Source: Microbacterium sufflavum
GTDB taxonomy: Bacteria; Actinomycetota; Actinomycetes; Actinomycetales; Microbacteriaceae
Assembly (NCBI RefSeq): GCF_023101165.1
Contig: NZ_CP078076.1
Span: 930,001-994,000, forward strand
Direction of reading: 5' to 3'
Length of the DNA stretch: 64,000 nt
Shown: positions 7,474 to 15,501 of the stretch, in pieces
How the letters are laid out: every line of letters begins with the position of its first letter
Numbering within the stretch: position 1 is the first letter of the stretch
Notes under the pieces: generated by a model
The model's input: the letters and a program-made list of their open reading frames with translations, nothing else
Database searches by the model: none
What the model was told of the DNA's origin: nothing
Translations under genes and position numbers: made by a program

Positions 7474-8097
7474 ATGCCCCAGGAGACCCCGCAGCTCGTT
7501 CCCCTGACCCCGGGAGCACAACGCGTGCTCGACGCGGCGTCCCGGCTGTTCTACGAACGGGGGATCCACACCGTCGGCGTCGACACCATCGCGGCGGCCG
7601 CCGGAGTGACGAAGAAGACGCTGTACGACCGGTTCGGCTCGAAGGAGGCGCTCGTCGTCTCCTACCTCCAGCACCGAGACGCCCGCTGGCGCGATCACGT
7701 CGCCGCGCACCTCGCCCGCGTGCCGGAACCGGGCGTCGACCGCGTGCTCGCCGTGTTCGATGCCGCCATCACCTGGTCCGGCGAGAACAGCCCCAAGGGG
7801 TGCAGCGCGATCAACGCCCGCGCGGAGATCGACGGCGGAGACGACGAGCGCCTCGTACTCGCCGAGGCGTCGCGGCAGAAGACGTGGCTGCTGTCGGTGT
7901 TCCACGAGCTGCTCGCCGAGGCGGGCTTCGACCATCCGGACCGGCGTGCCGAGGCGATGATGCTGCTCTACGAAGGGGCGATCGTCACGGTCGGGATGGG
8001 GACGTTCAACGGTCCGTTCCTCGTGGCCCGGGACTGCGCACGGACGCTCCTGGAGCCGGCGTCGCCGCAGGACCGGGCAGCACCGAGCGCACGGTGA
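7474..8097 (+). CDS. TetR/AcrR-family transcriptional regulator
   Basis: A 207-residue TetR repressor. The N-terminal HTH (about 14-60) is canonical: AQRVLDAASRLFYERGI, then TIAAAAGVTKKTLYDRFGSK. The C-terminal ligand-binding half contains SPKGCSAINARAEI, seen in many TetR regulators of small exporters. The divergent EamA transporter and the palindromes between the two genes indicate local repression with autoregulation. The 3' end overlaps a convergent membrane-protein gene by 92 bases. Confidence 0.93.
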   Translation: MPQETPQLVPLTPGAQRVLDAASRLFYERGIHTVGVDTIAAAAGVTKKTLYDRFGSKEALVVSYLQHRDARWRDHVAAHLARVPEPGVDRVLAVFDAAITWSGENSPKGCSAINARAEIDGGDDERLVLAEASRQKTWLLSVFHELLAEAGFDHPDRRAEAMMLLYEGAIVTVGMGTFNGPFLVARDCARTLLEPASPQDRAAPSAR

Positions 8098-8518
8098 CGA
8101 TCGTGAGCGCCACGAGCAGCACGACCAGGATCGTGTCGGCCGCGATGTAGGCGTAGTGCGCCCCGTCGGTCCCGGGAGCGGCAGACCCCGCGATCACCAG
8201 ATCACTGCGGCGGTTGAGCACGGGGCGGATCACGACGACCTCGACGGCGAACACGACCCAGATCGCGGTGAGCAGCACCCCGACGGTGCGCCCGGCGCGC
8301 GCCCGCACCGTGACGACCGTCAGCACGAGGAGCACGGCACCCGCGAGCACGTTGAGCGCGGTGAAGACCAGGCGCCCGATGCCGAGTCCGATCGGGATGG
8401 TCACGCCCGGCGCCAGGAACTTGAGCGGCGCCTCGAGGAACGAGATGGCGACCATCGCGCCGAGCAGGAACGCGGGCAGCAGCAGTCGCAGTGCTGTGGT
8501 CAGACGCCCGCCGGTCAT
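8006..8518 (-). CDS. Four-helix integral membrane protein
   Basis: A 170-residue protein with four hydrophobic segments: about 6-25, 45-68 (LVFTALNVLAGAVLLVLTVV), 78-97 and 125-145. Motifs FLEAPLKFLAPGVTIPIGLG and VIRPVLNRRSDLVIAG recall the DUF4149-like/uncharacterised membrane protein group, where the Arg/Asn-rich loop is conserved. The tail overlaps the convergent tetR gene. Function unknown. The divergent HTH regulator starts 89 bases away on the plus strand and could control it. Confidence 0.75.
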   Translation of the reverse strand: MTGGRLTTALRLLLPAFLLGAMVAISFLEAPLKFLAPGVTIPIGLGIGRLVFTALNVLAGAVLLVLTVVTVRARAGRTVGVLLTAIWVVFAVEVVVIRPVLNRRSDLVIAGSAAPGTDGAHYAYIAADTILVVLLVALTIVTVRSVLPGPAATPAPGASVRSPGPRGTDR

Positions 8519-8607
8519 GGCCCCACGCTACCCAGGCGGCCGGGAGCCTGCGCAGACGCGGGCCGTGCAATTCGCCCGTTCTCCGACCTGCGCGGATAAT
8601 AGGTAAC

Positions 8608-9282
8608 ATGCCACGTCCTATCGACGCCTACCGCGGTCTTGCCCAGTCGAGTCGCCTGCGGGTCCTTGACGCCCTGCTCGACACCCCGGGGATCGGTCTC
8701 GCCGAGTTGTCCGCCATCACCGGCCTGCACGTCAACACCCTCCGCGATCACCTCCGGATCCTCGAGAAGGAGGGGCACGTGCGCTCCGAGGTCGAGCACA
8801 CCGGCCGCCGTGGACGACCCCGGCTGCGCTTCGCGGTGGTGACAGCGACCGATCGCAACGAGGTCGCGGAGCGGCATCTGCGTGAGGCGATCCGGCACGG
8901 CGATCTCATGCGCGCGGTGCTCCCGGCGACCGAGTCCACCCTGCCGACCGACGCGACGCACCAGCTCGACGCGCTCTACCACCACCTGGACGAGGTGGGG
9001 CTGGAGCCCGAGGTCGACGAGGAGGCGCTGACGATCGAGCTCGCACCGTGCCGCTTCCACGCCCTGCTCGCCGACGACGGACCGGTCGCCTGCCGCGTGC
9101 ACGAGGAGCTGCTGCGCTCACTGCTGGAGCGCGCGGGCGGACCGGTCGTGATCGATCGCGTGCTGCCGTTCACCGACGCGCATTCCTGTCGCGTGCACCT
9201 CGCCCTGCGCGAGCACGCGGCTCAGGGAAGGGTCTTGCCCTCCAGCGTCGCGACGAACGAGACGCCGGGAGTCGAGCGGTAG
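8608..9282 (+). CDS. ArsR/SufR-like winged-helix regulator with conserved cysteines
   Basis: A 224-residue regulator. An N-terminal winged helix (about 8-75) reads GLAELSAITGLHVNTLRDHL then EGHVRSEVEHTGRRGRPR. The C-terminal half keeps cysteines in APCRFHALLADDGPVACRVH and again in AHSCRVHLAL. This layout matches the COG2345 group, whose SufR members hold an iron-sulfur cluster through three or four such cysteines. It therefore may sense Fe-S status, redox or NO, but the target is unknown. The start is the ATG at 8608 with GATAATAGGTAAC just upstream. The end overlaps the convergent phosphoesterase gene by 61 bases. Confidence 0.8.
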   Translation: MPRPIDAYRGLAQSSRLRVLDALLDTPGIGLAELSAITGLHVNTLRDHLRILEKEGHVRSEVEHTGRRGRPRLRFAVVTATDRNEVAERHLREAIRHGDLMRAVLPATESTLPTDATHQLDALYHHLDEVGLEPEVDEEALTIELAPCRFHALLADDGPVACRVHEELLRSLLERAGGPVVIDRVLPFTDAHSCRVHLALREHAAQGRVLPSSVATNETPGVER

Positions 9283-11573
9283 TTCAGATGCGTCGACACG
9301 GCGATCACGTTGACGCCGGCGCGCAGCGACGACGCGGGGATCGGGATCACGAGCGGTGAGGCGACCGCGGCGGCCGTGTTCGGCGCCGCGGTGGCGTACG
9401 TGGTCGAGGTGACGGTCGTCGTCGGCATGCGGAGCCGGCCGACCTCGACGCCGTTGACCGTCACCACCGCCCCGTCGTCCGCGCGCGCCGTGAGCACCAG
9501 CTCGGAGAGCTTCGCGGGGTCGGTGACCGTGAACGACGTGCGGAACAGCATGCTGATGGGGCGCTGCGTGGTGGGGGGTGGCACGTCGACGACCGTCGTG
9601 ATGCCGCTGCCGAAGCCCAGCGGTGCGGCGCCCTGCCCCCACGCCGTGTCGTCGAACGCGACGCCCATCCATCCGGTCGGCCAGGCTCCGGCCGCGTAGC
9701 GGAAGCGCCAGGCGGCGTCGCTGCGCACGAGCGTGGCCGGCACGGGCGTGGCCGCGGGAGGTGTGGTGACGGAGACCGTGGTCGCGGCGGACCGCGCACC
9801 GTCCGGCCCGATCGCGACCACCGCGTACGACACCGCACTCCCCGCCGGTGCCGCCGCGTCCGTCACCACCCCCGTCGCCCCTGTCCCCGTGAGCGTCGTC
9901 ATTCCAGGGCGCGACACCTCCACACCGCTCACCGCACCTCCGGGGCCCGGCGACCACGCGATGTCCACGCTCGTGGGAGACGTGGCGGTCGCGGTGGCCG
10001 CGGGGGCGCCCGGAGGGTCCTGCGGGGGGTCGACGGTCGTGCGGCGTGCGGTCATCACCAGGTCGAACGTGCTGTCCGGCGTGCCGCGGTAGTTCACGTG
10101 GGCCGAGGCGGCGATCACGTTCGCCCCCTCGCGCAGCAGTCCGGACGGCACCGCGAACACGGCGGGGTCGGCGGTCGCGACACTCGTCGAGCGCACCGCG
10201 TCGGCATAGGTCGCGCTGGTCGGCGCGGTCGACTGCAGGTGCGAGGTGCCCAGCAGCGTGCCGTTGACCCACACCGCCACCCCGTCGTCGGCCCGGGTGC
10301 TCACGGTCACGCCACTGAGCTCGTCGATGTCGGCGAGGGTCACGGTGGTGCGGAAGAGCATCGCGCGGGCGCGGTTGGTGTTCGGCGGCCCGAGGTCGAT
10401 CGAGGTGACGGCAGCGGTGCCCCATCCGAGTGGGGCCCTCCCCGAACCCCACCCGGAATCATCGAAGCCGAGGGTCGTCCACCCGGTCGGCCACGCCTGC
10501 GTCGAGTTGCGCCACTTCCACGTCGACCCGCCCGCGAGCAGCACCTCATCCGTGCCGGGTTCCAGGTCGACCGGGAGGGTGAAGCGGCTCCCGGCGTCGG
10601 TCTCGTACTGCTGGAGGGTCGGCGAGTAGGTGAAGGCGTCGACCGTGCCCGCGGCGGGATCGAACGTGTAGTACCGCAGCCAGCCATTGCCCCCGTTCGC
10701 GCGGCTCTGGTAGTTCGACAGGATCTGGTGCACGGGCGTGCCGCAGGAGTTCGGGTCGGTGCGCCGCGCCTCGCCGATGTCGCCGTCGTGCCAGTGGCCG
10801 TTGACGACAAGGAAGATGGAGCAGTTCTGCGACACGAAGTCGTTCCACAGCGTCACCGCGGACACCGGGGTGACGTCGGTGCGGATGACGTGCGTCGCGC
10901 GCGTGCCGCCCGTGTTGATGAAGCCGTGCGTGGCGAGGATGACCTTGCGGTCGGGGTGGGCGTCGAGCACGCGCTGGGCCCACGCGAGGGTGTAGGCGGG
11001 CGACTCGAATTCGAGGCTCAGCAGCAGCAGCTTCGTGTCGCCGACCGTGAGCAGGCTGTAGCTGTCCTTGTTCTTGCGGTCGATGCCGTCGGGCCCGAAC
11101 TGGTTCTGCCCCAGGTATCCGCCGTACGACACCGTCGGGCTGTTCCACGAGGCGGCGGAGTACCGGCCCGGCGGGAAGTAGGTGTCGTACGTGCTCGACT
11201 CGCCGGTCGTGATGTCGAGGTCGTGGTTGCCCGGCAGCACCGAGTTCGGCACGCCCGCGTCGTCGAGCGTCTTCATGTATCGGCTCGCGCGCTCCCAGTG
11301 GTTCACGTTCGGCCACGACTCGACGAGGTCGCCCACCTGGATCACGAACTTCGTGTTGAGCTGCGCGCGGGAGTCGACGATCCACTGCGTCTGCGCGGCC
11401 ATGGTCTGCTCGTACGTGCTCGACACGGTGTAGCCCTGTGTGTCGGGCAGCACCACGATCGTGAAGGTCTCGTCGGCGGCGGAGGCGACGGCGGGCACGA
11501 GCGCGCCGACCAGCATCACGGTCGCTCCGACCACCGCCAGCGCACGACGCCGTGCGCGCGTCCACGTCCCCAT
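9222..11573 (-). CDS. Secreted calcineurin-like metallophosphoesterase with Fn3 and duplicated beta-sandwich modules
   Basis: A 783-residue exported protein with a signal peptide (about 1-32, cut after ASA). The catalytic domain (35-330) shows all metal motifs: VVLPDTQGY, IQVGDLVES, LPGNHDLD, LATHGFIN and VVNGHWHDGD. The C-terminal half has two homologous modules, each opening with W.(W/F)R....AWPTGW..(L/V).FDD..WG.G.APLG(W/F)G and each holding an ARADDG(V/A).V.VNG core, typical of carbohydrate-binding jelly rolls. A fibronectin type III domain lies between them. It probably acts on a phosphoester outside the cell while bound to a polymer or wall. Confidence 0.9.
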   Translation of the reverse strand: MGTWTRARRRALAVVGATVMLVGALVPAVASAADETFTIVVLPDTQGYTVSSTYEQTMAAQTQWIVDSRAQLNTKFVIQVGDLVESWPNVNHWERASRYMKTLDDAGVPNSVLPGNHDLDITTGESSTYDTYFPPGRYSAASWNSPTVSYGGYLGQNQFGPDGIDRKNKDSYSLLTVGDTKLLLLSLEFESPAYTLAWAQRVLDAHPDRKVILATHGFINTGGTRATHVIRTDVTPVSAVTLWNDFVSQNCSIFLVVNGHWHDGDIGEARRTDPNSCGTPVHQILSNYQSRANGGNGWLRYYTFDPAAGTVDAFTYSPTLQQYETDAGSRFTLPVDLEPGTDEVLLAGGSTWKWRNSTQAWPTGWTTLGFDDSGWGSGRAPLGWGTAAVTSIDLGPPNTNRARAMLFRTTVTLADIDELSGVTVSTRADDGVAVWVNGTLLGTSHLQSTAPTSATYADAVRSTSVATADPAVFAVPSGLLREGANVIAASAHVNYRGTPDSTFDLVMTARRTTVDPPQDPPGAPAATATATSPTSVDIAWSPGPGGAVSGVEVSRPGMTTLTGTGATGVVTDAAAPAGSAVSYAVVAIGPDGARSAATTVSVTTPPAATPVPATLVRSDAAWRFRYAAGAWPTGWMGVAFDDTAWGQGAAPLGFGSGITTVVDVPPPTTQRPISMLFRTSFTVTDPAKLSELVLTARADDGAVVTVNGVEVGRLRMPTTTVTSTTYATAAPNTAAAVASPLVIPIPASSLRAGVNVIAVSTHLNYRSTPGVSFVATLEGKTLP

Positions 11574-11650
11574 GTCGAACCCCAGTCCACTTCGACTGGC
11601 TCCGTCTTACACCCGCCGGGGCGGGAGCCACAAGGGCCTGTGGCGCGAGG

Positions 11651-12397
11651 TCACGGGAAGAGCTGGTGCAGCACGTCCCAGTCCTCGTCGGCGAGGGCCT
11701 GCGTGACCACGGCCTGCCCCTCCGGCGAGACATCTGGGCCGAGGCGCTGCCACACGACGCGCGCCGCGCCCAGGTCGCCCGCGGCGATCGCGTTCGAGAA
11801 CTCGATGAACGCGTTGGCGTAGGGGATGGTGGAGGTGCCGGCCTCCGCCTGGAACGGCCCGTACTGGTCGATCCACGGGAGGGCCGGGTCGGGTCGGAGG
11901 ATCAGCACGTCGCCCGGGTGCACGGTCATGCCGTCGACGTGGTTGTACATCGAGACGGTGACGTAGTCGATGCAGAACCGCTGGCCGATCGCGATCAGGC
12001 TGTCGCCCGGGGCGACCTCGTAGGCGAAGACCTTACCGTCGTCGCCGAGCACGGGGGTGCCGTTCGCGAGGTCGGACGCCCCCATCTCGACGAGGTCGCC
12101 GAGCAGCTTCCCATGCGGCGCCTCTCCGTCCTGGGCGACGATGTTGATGAGCGAGTTCGTGGTGCACTCCCCCGGACCGCCCGCGGGCACGGAGACGCCG
12201 TCGCCGAGATCGACCAGGTCGCCCTCGCCCGGTGCGGACTCCGACTCGTCGACCGCGGCGGGGGCCGGTGCCGGCGCGTGCGTGAACGTCTCGGACGGCG
12301 CGGAGACGGCGGAGACGACAGCCGGGACGGCGAGGGCCGCGACACCGGCGACCGCCACCCCCGCGACGACGGCGACGATGGCGCGGGCGCGGTTCAT
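11651..12397 (-). CDS. Membrane-anchored or secreted LysM-domain protein
   Basis: A 248-residue protein with an N-terminal hydrophobic helix (about 8-30) after MNRARA, an acidic/Ala-Pro linker, and a LysM domain at about 122-170: AYEVAPGDSLIAIGQRFCID, then VSMYNHVDGMTVHPGDVLIL. Two cysteines (GECTTNS and RFCID) may form a disulfide. LysM binds the glycan of peptidoglycan, so this is a wall-facing protein of unknown activity. The C-terminal region is helical and has no enzymatic motif I can identify. It starts 73 bases after the dnaB stop on the same strand. Confidence 0.82.
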   Translation of the reverse strand: MNRARAIVAVVAGVAVAGVAALAVPAVVSAVSAPSETFTHAPAPAPAAVDESESAPGEGDLVDLGDGVSVPAGGPGECTTNSLINIVAQDGEAPHGKLLGDLVEMGASDLANGTPVLGDDGKVFAYEVAPGDSLIAIGQRFCIDYVTVSMYNHVDGMTVHPGDVLILRPDPALPWIDQYGPFQAEAGTSTIPYANAFIEFSNAIAAGDLGAARVVWQRLGPDVSPEGQAVVTQALADEDWDVLHQLFP

Positions 12398-12470
12398 CCC
12401 GTCAGCTTGTCAGGATGCGCCCGCCCGCGCCAGCGCGACGGGCCCGGGCGACCGGCGTTCCGTGCACAGA

Positions 12471-13844
12471 TCAGTTGAAGTCGCCGCCGGGGGCCATGTC
12501 GGCGAAGCGGGAGTAGTGGCCCTGGAACGCGACCGTGATGGTGGCCGTCGGGCCGTTACGGTGCTTGGCCACGATCAGGTCGGCCTCGCCCGGACGCACG
12601 TCCTTGTCGTACACGGAGTCGCGGTGCAGCAGGATCACCATGTCGGCGTCCTGCTCGATCGAGCCCGACTCACGCAGGTCGCTGATGGCGGGCTTCTTGT
12701 CCTGCCGCTGCTCGGGACCACGGTTCAGCTGGGACAGCGCGATCACCGGCACCTGCAGTTCCTTGGCGATGAGCTTGAGGCTTCGCGAGAACTCCGAGAC
12801 CTCCTGCTGACGGGACTCGACGCGCTTGCCCGAGGTCATCAGCTGCAGGTAGTCGATGATGACCATGCGCAGCCCGGCACGCTGCTTGAGCCGTCGGCAC
12901 TTGGCGCGGATCTCGACGAGCGTCATGTTCGGGCTGTCGTCGATGTAGAGCGGCGCGTCGTTGATGCGGCCGCGGGTCGCGGCGACCGTGGTCCAGTCGC
13001 GCGGGTCGAGCGTTCCCTTGCGCATGTTCTGCAGCGGGATGGCTCCCTCGGCGCTGAGCAGACGCATCGCGATCTCGCTCTTGCCCATCTCGAGCGAGAA
13101 GAAGATGGAGGGGAAGTCGTGGCCGATGGAGGCGGCGCGCGCGAAGTCGAGCGCGAGCGTCGACTTTCCCATGGCCGGTCGGGCGGCGACGACGATCATC
13201 TGGCCGCCGTGGAGGCCGTTGGTCAGCTCGTCGAGCTCACGGAACCCGGTCGGGATGCCCGTCATGGAGCCGTCGCGGCCGTTCGCCGCCTCGATCTCCT
13301 CGACCGCCGCGTCGACCGCGACCGTCAGCGGCACGTAGTCCTCGGCGGTCTCCGAACCGGTGACGGAGTAGATCTCGGCCTGCGCGTTGTTGACGATGTC
13401 GGTCGCGTCGCCCTGGCCGTCGTAGCCGAGCTGCACGATGCGGGTGCCCGCGTCGACCAGCCGGCGGAGGATGGCCCGCTCCGACACGATGCCCGCGTAG
13501 TAGCCGGCGTTCGCCGCGGTCGGCACGATCGAGGTGAGCGTGTGCAGGTAGTCGGCGCCGCCGGCCTTGCTCAGCTCGCCCGTCTTGATGAGCTCGTCGG
13601 TGACGGCGACCACGTCGGTCGGCTCGCCGTGCGAGTAGAGCGACAGGATCGCCTCGAAGATCAGCTCGTGCTTCGGGATGTAGAAGTCGGCGCCCTTGAG
13701 GGTCTCGATCACGTCGGCCACCGCGTCCTTCGAAAGCAGCATGCCGCCCAGGGCGCTCTGCTCGGCGAGGAGGTCGTGCGGCGGGGTGCGCTCGGGCGGA
13801 CGCTGCCCTCCCAGGCGCTCCTCCGAGATGTCGGCGATCGACAC
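12471..13844 (-). CDS. dnaB: Replicative DNA helicase DnaB
   Basis: A 457-residue replicative helicase without an intein. The N-terminal DnaB domain begins at about 20 (PHDLLAEQSALGGMLLSKDA). The RecA-like C-terminal motor has Walker A VVAARPAMGKSTLALDFAR, Walker B RMVIIDYLQLM, and the later motifs VIALSQLNRGPEQR and DADMVILLHRD. The start is GTG at 13844 preceded by AAGGGAA. In many bacteria dnaB follows rpsF-ssb-rpsR-rplI; here it is on the same strand as those genes but about 44 kb away. The long upstream gap carries two perfect DnaA boxes. Confidence 0.98.
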   Translation of the reverse strand: MSIADISEERLGGQRPPERTPPHDLLAEQSALGGMLLSKDAVADVIETLKGADFYIPKHELIFEAILSLYSHGEPTDVVAVTDELIKTGELSKAGGADYLHTLTSIVPTAANAGYYAGIVSERAILRRLVDAGTRIVQLGYDGQGDATDIVNNAQAEIYSVTGSETAEDYVPLTVAVDAAVEEIEAANGRDGSMTGIPTGFRELDELTNGLHGGQMIVVAARPAMGKSTLALDFARAASIGHDFPSIFFSLEMGKSEIAMRLLSAEGAIPLQNMRKGTLDPRDWTTVAATRGRINDAPLYIDDSPNMTLVEIRAKCRRLKQRAGLRMVIIDYLQLMTSGKRVESRQQEVSEFSRSLKLIAKELQVPVIALSQLNRGPEQRQDKKPAISDLRESGSIEQDADMVILLHRDSVYDKDVRPGEADLIVAKHRNGPTATITVAFQGHYSRFADMAPGGDFN

Positions 13845-14372
13845 AGTGTTCCCTTCGATGCGACGGTTCCGATGCGGAACTCCGACAGCGGATGACGAGT
13901 GGTCGTCGGTGGTTCCACGCCCGCGCGGCGGCCGGTTCCAGACAAACAGGGGCCCCCGACATTCGGTCGCTCGACCACGCTATGAGCGGTCTCCACACGG
14001 TGCAACACAGCCTGTGGATAACCATGTGGAGAGCGTGCGGAGAAACGCGGAGTGTCTGTGCAGAACGGGTGTGGATAACCCGGTGGAGTGTGGTGAAGAA
14101 GAACTTTTTTATGATCCTTGACCTGGGATTTCTCGTTTCCCCACCCTGTGGATGGAAACGAGCTTAAATCGCGCGTTGAAGGTTTCCCCTGCCGGAGCGA
14201 CATGTGTAGAACTTGGGGAAAGTCAAGCCGGAAATCCGCCGGGCGCGTCACGATCTGACACCACCCGTCGCGGTTGTAAATGGGCCTGGACAGGGTGGGA
14301 CCCCGCGAGTATTCTGCTCCCCATCGACACACCCGTATCGATATGGCGTTGCCTTCAGAGGGGGAGGACGAC
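13845..14372. other. 528-base intergenic region upstream of dnaB
   Basis: No convincing gene. It holds DnaA boxes (14013-14021, 14070-14078), an A+T-rich patch around 14096-14115 that is unusual for this DNA, and the divergent promoters of dnaB (minus) and of the exported Val-rich protein (plus). Short open frames inside lack ribosome-binding sites and codon bias. Confidence 0.7.
14013..14078. promoter_or_regulatory. Two perfect DnaA boxes upstream of dnaB
   Basis: TGTGGATAA, the reverse complement of the strict TTATCCACA box, occurs at 14013-14021 and 14070-14078, both in the same orientation. A looser copy, TGTGGATGG, is at 14147-14155. They suggest DnaA binding that could regulate dnaB or titrate DnaA. 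The canonical actinobacterial origin lies at dnaA-dnaN, which is not in this window, so an origin call is not supported. Confidence 0.6.
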
Positions 14373-15401
14373 GTGAGCGCTCGAGCGACCCGACGCGGCG
14401 TACCCGCCGTCGTTCTCTGGGGTGGCCTCGGCGCGCTCGCGTGGGCCGCACTCACGGTGCTCACCGGTGGCGGATCCGCTCACGCGGACGAGCAGAAGCC
14501 CGGCCCGCTCGACTCCCTGACCACCGCGGTCACGCAGACGGTGACCGCTGTGACGGCACCCGTCGTGAACGAGGTCGTCGCCCCGGTCGTGACCCAGGTG
14601 GCCGCGCCCGTCGTCACGCAGGTGGTCGCCCCGGTGGTGACGCAGGTGGTCGCCCCCGTCGTCTCGCAGGCGGTCGCCCCCGTGCAGGCCGCGCCCGCCG
14701 TCGTCGAGACGGTCACGGAGACGGTCGAGAGCGTGCCGGTCGTGGGGTCGGTCGCGGCGCCCGTGCTCGGCACGGTGACGGACGCGACCTCGTCGGTCGT
14801 CGACACCACCACCGACCTCCTCGCGGACTCGCCCATCTCGCGCGTGACCGCACCGATCCTCGACGCCGTCGGCCGCCTTCCGATCGTCGGCGGGATCGTC
14901 GTGGACTCCGGCGCGTCCGACCTCGTGACCGAGGTGGTGGGCGTGGTCGATGACGTGACCGGCGTGATCGGCGGCACCGTCGACGAGACCGTGCCGCCGG
15001 TGATCGACGGCCTCCAGCCCGGAATTCCGCCGGTGAGCGACGGATCGCTCCCCGCCGCCGCGGTGGCTCTCACCTCCGCGCCCGCGTCCGCGCTGCCCGG
15101 CGCGACGACGCCCGGCGTGTCCGCCGCGATCTCCGGCGCCTCCGACGAACGCGCCGAGGGGGCCGCGCCTCCCGCCGACCCTGCCGCGGGCGATCACACC
15201 CCCGCGCCCGGCAATGCACCACCCGGTGCTCCCGCCGCCCCGTCTTCCTCCGCCACCTCCGGCGGAGGCACCCCGTACGCCCACGCTCGCCTCGGCGACG
15301 ACGGCGTGCTCCCGCTCCGTGCCTGGGAGCGGGTTGCCGGCGCCTCGGACGATGCCCTTCCCGGCTCGCCCGTCGCCGACACCGACGTCTCTCCTGACTG
15401 A
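14373..15401 (+). CDS. Exported Val/Pro-rich protein of unknown function
   Basis: A 342-residue protein from a GTG start with a strong GGGGGAGGA site 7 bases upstream. The signal peptide covers about residues 1-38 (hydrophobic VVLWGGLGALAWAALTVL, cleavage after AHA). The mature N-terminal half contains repeated VAPVVTQV units (about 60-100) and then Val-rich stretches such as VPVVGSVAAPVLGTV and LPIVGGIVVDSG. The C-terminal third is Ala/Pro/Gly-rich and disordered. There is no sortase motif or membrane anchor at the end. It precedes the chaplin-like gene by 100 bases and may be a companion surface or amyloid-like protein; that role is inference. Confidence 0.7.
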   Translation: MSARATRRGVPAVVLWGGLGALAWAALTVLTGGGSAHADEQKPGPLDSLTTAVTQTVTAVTAPVVNEVVAPVVTQVAAPVVTQVVAPVVTQVVAPVVSQAVAPVQAAPAVVETVTETVESVPVVGSVAAPVLGTVTDATSSVVDTTTDLLADSPISRVTAPILDAVGRLPIVGGIVVDSGASDLVTEVVGVVDDVTGVIGGTVDETVPPVIDGLQPGIPPVSDGSLPAAAVALTSAPASALPGATTPGVSAAISGASDERAEGAAPPADPAAGDHTPAPGNAPPGAPAAPSSSATSGGGTPYAHARLGDDGVLPLRAWERVAGASDDALPGSPVADTDVSPD

Positions 15402-15501
15402 CTGACCGTCGCGCCATCCCCGCGGATGGCAGATGCCGTGCTGCGCGCGCACCTCATCGCGTGCACCCATCAGACACCCCAGTCATGTCAGGAGAACCAT
15501 C

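Noticed and set aside
13981-14160. Chromosomal origin of replication
   Set aside because: Only two strict DnaA boxes; dnaA, dnaN and rpmH are absent, and these flank oriC in actinobacteria. A dnaB-linked regulatory site is the better reading.
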